A DNA stretch of 53,492 nucleotides from positions 1-53,492 of the forward strand of contig JAIQFT010000026.1 of the NCBI GenBank assembly GCA_020073185.1, given 5' to 3'. Positions 36,481 to 44,705 of the stretch are shown here, piece after piece. The DNA comes from Terriglobia bacterium. GTDB lineage: Bacteria > Acidobacteriota > Terriglobia > Terriglobales > Acidobacteriaceae. The notes below the pieces were generated by a model that did no database searches, had not been told where the DNA came from, and saw nothing but the letters and a program-made list of their open reading frames with translations. A program made the translations under genes and the position numbers. How positions within the stretch are numbered: the first letter of the stretch is position 1; each line of letters begins with the position of its first letter.

Positions 36481-37311
36481 CTACCCCTTGCGACCGGCTT
36501 CCAGGCCTGAGCCTCCGCCGTCGAATCCGGGCTGGACATTCACCACGCCAAACTGGCGGTCCAGAACCTCGCGATGTGCGGCCATGGCCCAGAGGAAACA
36601 AATGCGATGGCCCGGCACCGAGACGTTCGGGTGATAACCGCTGGGCATCAGCACGGCATCGCCATCGCGCACCACGGTGACCAACTCGGGGTAATCGGTC
36701 TTGTTGTAGACCATCTGGATTCCGAAGGCCGGCGCCGGCATATTGAAGTACACATACATCTCTTCCAGCATGGCCGCATGCTCGTGCGGCGGCCAACTGG
36801 TCCAATTGCCGGGATCGGACCAGGTGAATCCCGCCACCAGCCTTCCCGCTTCCACGTTCTTCGCGATCGCCATGTGAAGATGGCGTGACGCGTTGGTTCC
36901 AGACCCGGCCGGGAACACCAATCCCGGATCCTTCAATATCTCGCTGTAGCGCACCACCTGTAGCGGGTACCGGTGTTCGACATCGGCGGAGAACTCAGCA
37001 ATATCGACACTGCTGCCGCTGGTGACTTCGAGGAAAGACTCTTTCGGGACGTAGACGGAGTCGTATTGGCCGAGTTGGAACGATTGGCTCGCTACCTTCA
37101 GCGTGGCTTCCCCCGAGAGCACAATCAGGCCAGTCTCGCGATTCCCATTGCTGAAGGAAACGGCGGGCATCGAAGGATTCAAGATAATGCGCCCGTATGC
37201 CAGGTGCTTATTTGTGCTGTTTTCGGGTGTGACCGAGATCACTCGGCCGGTATGGCAGTTAGTGCCCCGGAACACCATCTTGTCGACGGGAACTTGCGTC
37301 TGGCTGTTCAT
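36481..37311 (-). CDS. kduI: KduI/IolB-family isomerase (probable 5-keto-4-deoxyuronate isomerase)
   Basis: 276 residues of the double-cupin KduI/IolB family. Metal ligands are expected in WTSWPPHEHAAMLEEMYVYF (near 168-187), followed by AVLMPSGYHPNVSVPGH. In KduI proper this region reads more like MPCHTHERR; the SWPPHEH...EE(I/M)Y form is closer to IolB (5-deoxyglucuronate isomerase). The surroundings (kduD, eda, kdgK, GH28, GH105) contain no inositol genes, so I assign the role to 4-deoxy-uronate isomerisation. The gene symbol rests on context. Confidence 0.75.
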   Translation of the reverse strand: MNSQTQVPVDKMVFRGTNCHTGRVISVTPENSTNKHLAYGRIILNPSMPAVSFSNGNRETGLIVLSGEATLKVASQSFQLGQYDSVYVPKESFLEVTSGSSVDIAEFSADVEHRYPLQVVRYSEILKDPGLVFPAGSGTNASRHLHMAIAKNVEAGRLVAGFTWSDPGNWTSWPPHEHAAMLEEMYVYFNMPAPAFGIQMVYNKTDYPELVTVVRDGDAVLMPSGYHPNVSVPGHRICFLWAMAAHREVLDRQFGVVNVQPGFDGGGSGLEAGRKG

Positions 37312-37406
37312 GACTCCGGACCTACGTGGCTGTTGGCATGGTGTTCTTGGTTTTTGAGCGTGGAAGCCGGGCGGCAGGCACTGAGGTCTGCCGCCCGGTT
37401 AAACGG

Positions 37407-40400
37407 TTAGAAGCTGAACTTAACTGCGGCCTGCAATGTACGTCCATTGCCAACCTGACTGAGTATCTTGCCAAAGTTGGCACTGTTGGCGCTGGCGTTC
37501 GGGTTACCCAGAACGGGGTGGTTCAGTAGATTGAAGGTGTCGAGCCTCAGAGACAGCTCCTTGGTCTCGGCAAATATAAACCTGCGGGAGATAGAGGTGT
37601 CGAGCGTGAAGCCGCCCGGACCCGAGAGAGAGTTGCGACCCACATTTCCAAACGTGCCGGTGGCGGGCGCTACGTAAGCCGCTGTGTTGAACCAGCAATT
37701 GCGGCTCCCCACGGTGAAACCATTAGCGCAAGTCCCCGAAAGCGGATCGCCCACCAGGTTGGGACGGTCCTTGAACGAAGTGGTGGTGCCGGTCAGGGCA
37801 GTATCCACGCCGGTCAGTACGGTGATGGGGATCCCAGTACGATAGGTCAGTAACGGCGCAATCTGCCAGTTGTTGAGTACTACTCCCTTCCAACCTTGGT
37901 ACTTCGGCGAATTCGCCACCACCGAGACGTTAAAGGAATGGCGAATGTCGAAGCCGCAGTTCCCGCGATCGCCCTTCAGAACCGCCAGGTTGGGATTCGT
38001 AACCGGGGAGACGAACAGATCCGGACGGCTGTTGGTCAGCTCTCCGGTAAAGTCCTGATCACTGATGCAGTGCGACCAGGTGTAGTTGGACAGGAAGGTG
38101 TAGTTGCGGCTGAAGCGATGCTTCACGCTAGCCAGCATCGCGTTGTAGTTAGCGTTGGCTCCATCCCATAGCGATGTCAGGTTAGAGAAGTACTGGCCCT
38201 GCAGCGGGTTGGCTACCACCAGCGCGCGACGGCAGTTGGTATTGCCGGTGGCGGCGGCTGCTCCGGCCGTGCAACCGCTCCCGCCGGCCGCCGCTGAGGG
38301 CGTAGCTACCGTCGGGACATTCATGCCCGGATTGGCTTCATACGCCACCCAAACATGGGTCGTTTTGCTGCCCAGGTAACTCAAGGAGAGCAGCCAATCG
38401 CTGCCCAACTGCTTCTCGACACTAAAGTTCCAGTTCTGCACGTACATCGGATGAACGTCGAAGCTGTTATTGATATACACGCCGTTCAGCGGGAAGAAGG
38501 CTGCCGGATCTCCTGGTTTGGGGAATGGCAGCGGGAACTGCGGCACACCCGCCTGGCCGGCGTAGGGATTCGAAAGGGTACCGCCCGCGCTCGCTTTCGG
38601 AGTGAAGCTGACACCGCTGCCATACGGTGAATTGTCGGCGTAGCGATCGAAGAAGTACATCTCCGGACTGTCATAGAACAGGCCGTAACTCGCCCGCACT
38701 GTCATGGAGCCGTTCTTGGTCGGATCCCAGATCAGTCCGATGCGAGGCGAGAACTGCGCCAGCTTGTTGTTCGCGTATGCGCAGGGCACGCCGGGATCGC
38801 CGCAATACTGCAAGCCGGCGGGCGCATTCGGGAATACCGTACTGCGGGTGCCGGCCGCGAAGGCGGCGTAATCGAAATGGCTCCCCCGTTTCATGATATC
38901 TGTCGACGGCAAATACGGCTCCCAGCGCACCCCTATGTTGAGCGTCAGGTTGGACCGTAGTTTGACGTTGTCCTGGGCGTAGAGACCCCAGTAGGTGTAT
39001 CTCCAGTTTTCCGCTTCCGGATTCCCTTGCGCGAAGTTCGAGGGGAAGCCCAGCATGAAGTCAACCAGGTTGTCTCCACTGAAGTTCCCGCCGAACGTAA
39101 ACTGGCCGTTGGACTGGAAGGTGGAGATGTAGTTCAGTTGCATCTTCATGAAGTTGATGCCAAAAGAAAACTGGTGCTTGCCATGCACGATGTCCACATC
39201 ATCGGCAATCTGGTACAGATTGTTGATGAAGTGTCCCGGCATGGACGATCCGCCGCCGGTCGCAAAGTAGTTGGAGATGCTGAGCACTAAACCATTCGGA
39301 ACCGGGCTCGGGACGGTGATGCCGATGCTGGCGGGATTGATCATGTCGTCGGCCGGGCCGCGGTTGATGGCTAGCCGAGTGGCGGTGACGTGGAAGGAGT
39401 TGACCAGGTTCGGGCTGATCGTAAACGTGTGCCCGATGGCCCCGGTCTGGAACCGGGCATATTGGTTGGAGATCTGGCTCTGCGGGATGATGTCGGACTT
39501 GTCAAACGGCAGCGGCACCCTGGAATCGGTGCCGAAATAACGCGCGAACACGGTCTGCTTGGGACTCAGGTTCCAATCCACTTTAGCCACACCCTGGTCC
39601 TCATTCCAAATCTGCGGGTAGGAATAACTGATCTTGCCGCAGCCCGTGGCATCGGTGGAAGCAGGCACGTACTTGAGCAAGGCCAATGCCGAGGCATTGA
39701 AGCTTGCGGGATTGACCTTGTTGCCTGTAATGGTGACGCCGTTGACGGTTTTCAATGTCTTGGCTTTTCCACTGCTTTGGCACGCCGCCGCCATCATCAC
39801 GCTGAAGTCGCCATTGGTAATGGCTGCGGCAGTGGGAACGATGACGGTTGTCAGGTTCGACGATGCTGACTGCCGGGTCCCTTGAAACCCAACGAAGAAC
39901 AGTAATTTGTCTTTCTTGATCGGTCCGCCAAATGTTCCTCCGAACTGGTTGCGCTTGACGGTGTCGTCGCGCGAGCCAGGAGCCGGGGTGGTAAAGAACA
40001 CGTGGTGGGCATTGACAGCCGGATTGCGCAGAAATTCAAACAGGGTGCCGTGATAGACATTGGTGCCGGACTTGGTGATTGCATTCACCGTGGCCCCGGC
40101 ATGCACGCCGTATCGCGCTGAGAGCCCGCTGCTCTGCACGCTGAACTCCTGGATCGCATCAGGAAACGGATAAGGCGCATTCACGTTCGAGAAGGCGTCG
40201 TTGTTGTCGCTCCCATCCAGCAAGTAGTTGTTGGCGTTCTCCTGGCCGCCGGCCACCGAGATCGTCTGCGAGGGCCCGCTCGATTGCCCGTTGCCGTAGT
40301 TCTTGGTGCTGTTCAGGTCGTTGCTGGGCAGCGTGGGATTAGTTGCCGCGCCCGTCCCCATGACCAGTGACACCATGTTGCGGCCATCGAGCGGAAGCTG

Positions 40401-40841
40401 CAGGATGCGCTCGTTGTCAATCATGGTCGAGATCGAGTTTTCATGCGTCTCGACCAGAGCGGCATCCGCCCTCACTTCGATGGTTTCAGCAACGCTACCC
40501 ACGGTGAGCTTGATATTGAGTTCCGGGGTCTCGCCCACTCGCAACACCATGCCCTTCTGCTGATAGTTCTGGAAGCCGCTGGCCGAGACATTCACTCGGT
40601 AGGGGCCGACCGGCAGGTTGGGCAGGACGTAATGGCCCTCCGCATTGGAGACCGTGTTCCTGACCAATCCGGTTTCGACCTGGGTTGCGGTGATTTGTGC
40701 TCCGACGATTGCCGCCCCGCTCGGATCGCTGATGCGGCCCTGAATCTGGGCGAAGTTAACTGCCTGGCCGAAGACAACGTTTTGCGCTAATGCGACGAAC
40801 GCACACACGGCCAGGACCTTTAGCAACTGTACGATCTTCAT
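37407..40841 (-). CDS. TonB-dependent receptor, Oar-like, with carboxypeptidase-regulatory-like domain
   Basis: 1144 residues from ATG 40841, preceded by GGAG at 6 nt; a TTG four codons upstream also opens the frame. A signal peptide (about 1-26) is followed by a beta-sandwich carboxypeptidase-regulatory-like domain (about 32-115: GRISDPSGAAIVGAQITAT, GHYVLPNLPVGPYRV), then a plug (SISTMIDNERILQLPLDGRN) and a large barrel ending LQAAVKFSF. Acidobacteria and Bacteroidota use such receptors to bring glycan pieces through the outer membrane with TonB energy. Its place between kdgK and the KduI-like gene suggests oligogalacturonides as ligand (inference). Confidence 0.9.
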   Translation of the reverse strand: MKIVQLLKVLAVCAFVALAQNVVFGQAVNFAQIQGRISDPSGAAIVGAQITATQVETGLVRNTVSNAEGHYVLPNLPVGPYRVNVSASGFQNYQQKGMVLRVGETPELNIKLTVGSVAETIEVRADAALVETHENSISTMIDNERILQLPLDGRNMVSLVMGTGAATNPTLPSNDLNSTKNYGNGQSSGPSQTISVAGGQENANNYLLDGSDNNDAFSNVNAPYPFPDAIQEFSVQSSGLSARYGVHAGATVNAITKSGTNVYHGTLFEFLRNPAVNAHHVFFTTPAPGSRDDTVKRNQFGGTFGGPIKKDKLLFFVGFQGTRQSASSNLTTVIVPTAAAITNGDFSVMMAAACQSSGKAKTLKTVNGVTITGNKVNPASFNASALALLKYVPASTDATGCGKISYSYPQIWNEDQGVAKVDWNLSPKQTVFARYFGTDSRVPLPFDKSDIIPQSQISNQYARFQTGAIGHTFTISPNLVNSFHVTATRLAINRGPADDMINPASIGITVPSPVPNGLVLSISNYFATGGGSSMPGHFINNLYQIADDVDIVHGKHQFSFGINFMKMQLNYISTFQSNGQFTFGGNFSGDNLVDFMLGFPSNFAQGNPEAENWRYTYWGLYAQDNVKLRSNLTLNIGVRWEPYLPSTDIMKRGSHFDYAAFAAGTRSTVFPNAPAGLQYCGDPGVPCAYANNKLAQFSPRIGLIWDPTKNGSMTVRASYGLFYDSPEMYFFDRYADNSPYGSGVSFTPKASAGGTLSNPYAGQAGVPQFPLPFPKPGDPAAFFPLNGVYINNSFDVHPMYVQNWNFSVEKQLGSDWLLSLSYLGSKTTHVWVAYEANPGMNVPTVATPSAAAGGSGCTAGAAAATGNTNCRRALVVANPLQGQYFSNLTSLWDGANANYNAMLASVKHRFSRNYTFLSNYTWSHCISDQDFTGELTNSRPDLFVSPVTNPNLAVLKGDRGNCGFDIRHSFNVSVVANSPKYQGWKGVVLNNWQIAPLLTYRTGIPITVLTGVDTALTGTTTSFKDRPNLVGDPLSGTCANGFTVGSRNCWFNTAAYVAPATGTFGNVGRNSLSGPGGFTLDTSISRRFIFAETKELSLRLDTFNLLNHPVLGNPNASANSANFGKILSQVGNGRTLQAAVKFSF

Positions 40842-40921
40842 GGCTATCTCCAAGCTGCCCTTCGGCTAGGAAGTTGTTGAAGCCCCAAGGTTCGGCCCAA
40901 GGCCGTTTGCCCACACGCCGC

Positions 40922-42016
40922 CTATCGAGCGACGCGTGCGCTCACGCCCTTCATTACTTTCTCGACTTCGGCCAGCGTTGCCATGGTGGTGTCTCCGGGG
41001 GTGGTCATGGCCAGTGCGCCATGCGCCGCCCCGCATTCGACAGCCCACTGGGGCTCGCGGCCGGTCAGAAATCCATAGATAAGGCCGGAGGCAAAGGAAT
41101 CGCCTCCGCCAATGCGATCCAGGATCGCGAGATTCTCCCGATTCGTCGCGCGATGGAGTTTCCCGTCCCAAAAGCAGACGGCACTCCAGTCGTTGCTACT
41201 CGCCGACCTCACATGGCGCAGCGTGGTGGCAACCGCTTTGATCCCGGGAAAGGCGGCGACCACGCGCTCCATCATGCGGCAGAAGCTTGCCGGATCCAGC
41301 TTCGAAAGGTCTTCATCCAGGGCCTCGACTTCGAACCCCAAGGCGGCGGTGAAGTCCTCTTCGTTCCCGATCATCACGTCCACCAACGGAGCCAGTTCGC
41401 GATTGACTTTCTGCGCCGCCTTCTTGCCGCCGATGGACTTCCACAGGGACTCGCGGTAGTTGAGGTCATAGGAAACGACGACCCCGTTCTTTCTCGCCAC
41501 CAGCATGGCTTCCTTGGCAACGCACGGCGTGGTTTCGGAAAGCGCGCTAAAGATCCCGCCGGAGTGGAACCAGCGCGCACCCTCGTGCGCAAAAATCTGG
41601 GCCCAGTCGATGGCGCCGGGCTTCAGCTGCGAAACCGCGGTGTGCCCGCGATCGGAGCAGCCCAGAGCCGCACGCACTCCAAATCCCCGCTCCGTAAAGT
41701 TGAGCCCATTCCGCACCGTGCGCCCAACCCCGTCGTACGGCACCCACAGCACATGCGACTGGTCCACGCCGCCTTGATAGATGAAGTCCTGGATCAGTCG
41801 GCCCACCGGGTTATCGGCGAAGGCGGTGACGATCGTCGTGTCCATTCCGAAACAACGCTTCAGGCCGCGGGCAACGTTGTATTCACCGCCGCCCTCCCAG
41901 GCACGAAAACCGCGGGTGGTATGAATGCGCGCATCCCCGGGATCGAGCCGGAGCATGACTTCTCCCAAGCTGACCAGATCCCACTTGCAACCGGCCTTGG
42001 GCCTAATCTGCAACAT
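40922..42016 (-). CDS. kdgK: 2-keto-3-deoxygluconate kinase (PfkB family)
   Basis: 364 residues from ATG 42016, with AAAGG about 8 nt upstream; a GTG five codons earlier is an alternative. PfkB features: N-terminal LVSLGEVMLRLDPG, the two-glycine region FRAWEGGGEYNVARGL, a central NYRESLW, and the catalytic DRIGGGDSFASGLIYG with the base Asp at about 306. It phosphorylates KDG to KDPG for Eda. It follows iclR and precedes the TonB receptor in the leftward operon. Confidence 0.88.
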   Translation of the reverse strand: MLQIRPKAGCKWDLVSLGEVMLRLDPGDARIHTTRGFRAWEGGGEYNVARGLKRCFGMDTTIVTAFADNPVGRLIQDFIYQGGVDQSHVLWVPYDGVGRTVRNGLNFTERGFGVRAALGCSDRGHTAVSQLKPGAIDWAQIFAHEGARWFHSGGIFSALSETTPCVAKEAMLVARKNGVVVSYDLNYRESLWKSIGGKKAAQKVNRELAPLVDVMIGNEEDFTAALGFEVEALDEDLSKLDPASFCRMMERVVAAFPGIKAVATTLRHVRSASSNDWSAVCFWDGKLHRATNRENLAILDRIGGGDSFASGLIYGFLTGREPQWAVECGAAHGALAMTTPGDTTMATLAEVEKVMKGVSARVAR

Positions 42017-42101
42017 CAAATTGCCTTTCACCCGGCTGGGGTCGCATGGCGGAAGAAAAGCAGGTTCGCATTCCCTCCGTCATGCTGCCGCCCCAGCGGC
42101 C

Positions 42102-42908
42102 TCATGCTTTCGCCCTGAGGCGCTGCTTGGCAGGCTCCGCGGCCACGCGCACGCTGTAGCCAAGCTTTTTCGAAACGCCGTGGCAGGCCGCGATCAGCGC
42201 GTTCGCGACCTTGCTTTCATTTTCCAGAATCCGATGGACCGGCCCGGAGACGCTCATGGCCGCGATGGGCTGCCCGTACTGGTCGAAGACGGGCGCCCCG
42301 ATGCAGGCCACACCGGGTTCGTTCTCCTCGTTGTCGATCGCATAGCCCCGCTGGCGCGTCAGTTCCAGCTCCTTGCGCACGGTTTGCAGGCGCGGCCGCG
42401 AAAGCCTGGCAAGATAGAAGAAGTAGGGAGAACGCGAATCATCCGCTCCCAGAAACGCCAACATCGCCTTTCCCATGGATGTCTGGTGAGCCGGCATGCG
42501 GCATCCCACGGTCGCGCTCATGCGGATCGGACGCGCGCTGTCCACAATCTGCAGGTAGAGAACGTTGCCGTCGTCGAGAACGCTGAGGTTTACCATCTCG
42601 TTAAAACGCTCGCGCAGTTCCAGCATCAGCGGGCGGGCGATTTCCTTGATGTCGCGCCGGACATGGGTGGAAAGCTCGAACAACTTGATGCCCAGCATGT
42701 ACAGGCTGCCATCGGCGCTGCGCTCCACGTAACCACGCTCGGCCAGGGTGTGCAGCAGCCGGAACGTGCGGCTCTTGTTCAATCCGAGCTGCCGGCTGAT
42801 TTCGTTCAGCGTAAGGCCTTCGCTGCCGGCAAAGACTTCCAGCAGATCCAGCGCCTTGGCGACCGCATCCACCACGTATTTGCCGGAGGTGGTTCGCGCT
42901 ACTTTCAT
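42102..42908 (-). CDS. IclR-family transcriptional regulator (KdgR-like)
   Basis: 268 residues. An N-terminal winged helix (about 10-75: VVDAVAKALDLLEVF, LTLNEISRQLGLNKSRTFRLLHTLAERGYV) is followed by the IclR ligand domain (about 85-255, with SATVGCRMPAHQTSMGKAMLA and ACIGAPVFDQYGQPIAAMSVSG). Position and family match KdgR-type repressors released by KDG or related uronate intermediates. No Shine-Dalgarno is seen: a -10-like TAGATA ends 4 nt before ATG, so the mRNA may be leaderless. A copy of the putative operator lies 21-34 bp upstream of its own start, suggesting autoregulation. The gene heads the leftward unit and is divergent from uxaE. Confidence 0.9.
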   Translation of the reverse strand: MKVARTTSGKYVVDAVAKALDLLEVFAGSEGLTLNEISRQLGLNKSRTFRLLHTLAERGYVERSADGSLYMLGIKLFELSTHVRRDIKEIARPLMLELRERFNEMVNLSVLDDGNVLYLQIVDSARPIRMSATVGCRMPAHQTSMGKAMLAFLGADDSRSPYFFYLARLSRPRLQTVRKELELTRQRGYAIDNEENEPGVACIGAPVFDQYGQPIAAMSVSGPVHRILENESKVANALIAACHGVSKKLGYSVRVAAEPAKQRLRAKA

Positions 42909-42942
42909 GTTTTATCTACTAAAATGCTGTTGCAATAGACAA
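42909..42942 (-). promoter_or_regulatory. Putative IclR-regulated promoter/operator of the leftward unit
   Basis: On the minus strand this element starts TTGTCTATTGCAAC (42942-42929) and ends GATAAAAC directly before the iclR ATG. TTGTCT and TAGATA are placed as a -35 and -10 with an 18-bp spacer. The element matches the one at 43272-43305 at 27 of 34 positions, aligned without gaps. The shared 14-mer (TTGTCWATTGCAAC) is the likely binding site. Confidence 0.65.
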
Positions 42943-43271
42943 ACCGAGCGAGCACAGCCTGTCACCGGCGAGCCCGCTTGTCAAGCAGCATTCTTCCTTT
43001 GCTGGGACGATCGGAGGGCCCGTTTCGGGAACCCACTGACCGTGGCGCGTGGAGCCGGTTCTCTCGACCGCACCGCCGCCTGGCCGGTGAAGTCGTACAA
43101 TGGCCCCGCTTTTGCAGACTGGCCACCGCCGACCGCGATGTCACCCGTGGTTGTGCCGCCGGCGAATTGGCTTGCAGGCTGCGGCATTGCATCGTCTCGG
43201 GCGGGCGCCTCCGGCCACACCGCGGACCAAGAAGGAGGTTGACACGCAACAGAAAACACGAAACTATTGTT

Positions 43272-43305
43272 TTGTCAATTGCAACATCGTTGTATTGTAT
43301 AAAAC
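43272..43305 (+). promoter_or_regulatory. Putative IclR-regulated promoter/operator of the rightward unit
   Basis: TTGTCAATTGCAAC (43272-43285) followed by ATCGTTGTATTG and TATAAAAC. -35 TTGTCA and -10 TGTATA have an 18-bp spacer, as in the leftward copy. The region also forms an imperfect inverted repeat between GTTTTGTCAATTGCAAC (43269-43285) and GTTGTATTGTATAAAAC (12 of 17 positions). The uxaE leader would be about 65 nt. The other about 325 bp between the two elements hold no gene I can support. Confidence 0.65.
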
Positions 43306-43376
43306 GACTAGGATTCGCAGTAACTTGAGCGGCACCTCCGCAGATTTTTGCCCAGGCCGCTCCGCGAGGATCCCAG

Positions 43377-44681
43377 ATGACCTCATCCGCCGCTCACTCC
43401 TTGGCGTCCTCCGCCGGCCTCCGCCTCGCGAGATGCTCCTTTGGCGTCGGCGACCGCTTTGCCCATCAAGCCCGGGCTCAGTTGCGCGCCTGCGTCATGG
43501 CTTCGCAGCGTGGCGTCGAGATCATTCCGGTATGGAACAAGTCGAACCGCGAACACCGCATTGTCGGTTCCAAGCCCGACAGCGTGCGCGCCGCCGCCGA
43601 AATCGCGGTCCGCGAGCTGGAATGGACCAGGCCTTTCCACGTGGACGCCGACCATATCAACCTCGACACGGTGGACGACTTCCTGCCATCGAGCGACTTT
43701 TACACCCTGGACGTTGCCTATGCCATCGGCAAGCCACCGCAGCCGTCGGCCATCGGCGCATTCATCGGCCGCCATCCTGAGTTACTGCGGCCCATAGAAC
43801 TGCAAGCTCGCGGGTCCGTCCGGCCACTGTCGCCCGAAGGGTTGGCCGAGATCGCAACCAAGTACCTGTTCGCCACCCAGGAGGCGGGCAGGATTTATCG
43901 GCACATCGAGAGCGCGCTGGGAACCGGCGCCTTCATCACCGAAGTCTCGATGGACGAAACCGACACTCCCCAGAGTCCCGCCGAGTTGTTGGTGATCCTC
44001 GCGGCCCTGTCCGATGAGGGCATTCCCCTGCAAACGATTGCGCCGAAGTTTACCGGCCGCTTCAACAAGGGCGTGGATTATGTGGGAGACGTGGCGCAGT
44101 TTGAAGCCGAGTTTCGCAGCGACTTGGCGGTCATCGCTCATGCTATCGACGTCTACGGCCTGCCTGCCCAACTCAAGCTGAGCATCCATTCCGGCAGCGA
44201 CAAATTCTCCATCTATCCGGCCATACGCCGCGCCCTGCGCGATACCGGGGCCGGCGTGCATGTAAAAACAGCCGGCACCACCTGGCTCGAAGAACTGGTC
44301 GGACTGGCGGAAGCTGGTGGAGATGGCCTTGCACTGGCGAAGGAGATCTACGCCGCGGCGTATGTACATCGTGATGAGCTGTGCGCTCCCTATGCAACCG
44401 TGATTGATATCAGCGCAGCGAGACTGCCCTCTCCGGAGCAGGTCAACGGGTGGTCGTCACAGCAGTATGCGGACGCTCTGCGTCACGACCCGAAGTGTCC
44501 CGAGTACAACCCCGATTTCCGCCAGTTGCTGCACGTTGCCTATAAGGTCGCCGCGAAGCTGGGCCGGCGCTATCTGGACATGCTGGTGGCGTGCGAAGAC
44601 TCCATCTCGCGCAATGTGATCGCCAACTTGTACGAAAGGCATTTGACCCCGATTTTCCTGGCTGGGGACGCGTCAGCGTAG
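43377..44681 (+). CDS. uxaE: Tagaturonate 3-epimerase
   Basis: 434 residues from ATG 43377 with GAGG 7 nt upstream. I recognise the tagaturonate epimerase (UxaE) family, first defined in Thermotoga, from its overall pattern: FHVDADHINLDTVDDFLPSSDFYTLDVA, APKFTGRFNKGVDYVGDV, and KLSIHSGSDKFSIYPAI. The His/Asp-rich motifs probably bind a metal. It converts D-tagaturonate to D-fructuronate, replacing the tagaturonate reductase route. Being the first gene of the unit, immediately before uxaC whose product feeds it, fits this role. The N-terminal 20 residues are variable and the start could lie slightly downstream. Confidence 0.85.
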   Translation: MTSSAAHSLASSAGLRLARCSFGVGDRFAHQARAQLRACVMASQRGVEIIPVWNKSNREHRIVGSKPDSVRAAAEIAVRELEWTRPFHVDADHINLDTVDDFLPSSDFYTLDVAYAIGKPPQPSAIGAFIGRHPELLRPIELQARGSVRPLSPEGLAEIATKYLFATQEAGRIYRHIESALGTGAFITEVSMDETDTPQSPAELLVILAALSDEGIPLQTIAPKFTGRFNKGVDYVGDVAQFEAEFRSDLAVIAHAIDVYGLPAQLKLSIHSGSDKFSIYPAIRRALRDTGAGVHVKTAGTTWLEELVGLAEAGGDGLALAKEIYAAAYVHRDELCAPYATVIDISAARLPSPEQVNGWSSQQYADALRHDPKCPEYNPDFRQLLHVAYKVAAKLGRRYLDMLVACEDSISRNVIANLYERHLTPIFLAGDASA

Positions 44682-44705
44682 GCCCGCCAGCCCAGGAGGA
44701 GAGCA

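Noticed and set aside
40790-42118. Plus-strand ORF of 442 codons
   Set aside because: Antisense to kdgK; no family features.
42950-43250. Possible gene in the iclR-uxaE spacer
   Set aside because: Open frames exist on both strands but none has a ribosome-binding site or recognisable domain, and they overlap the control regions.
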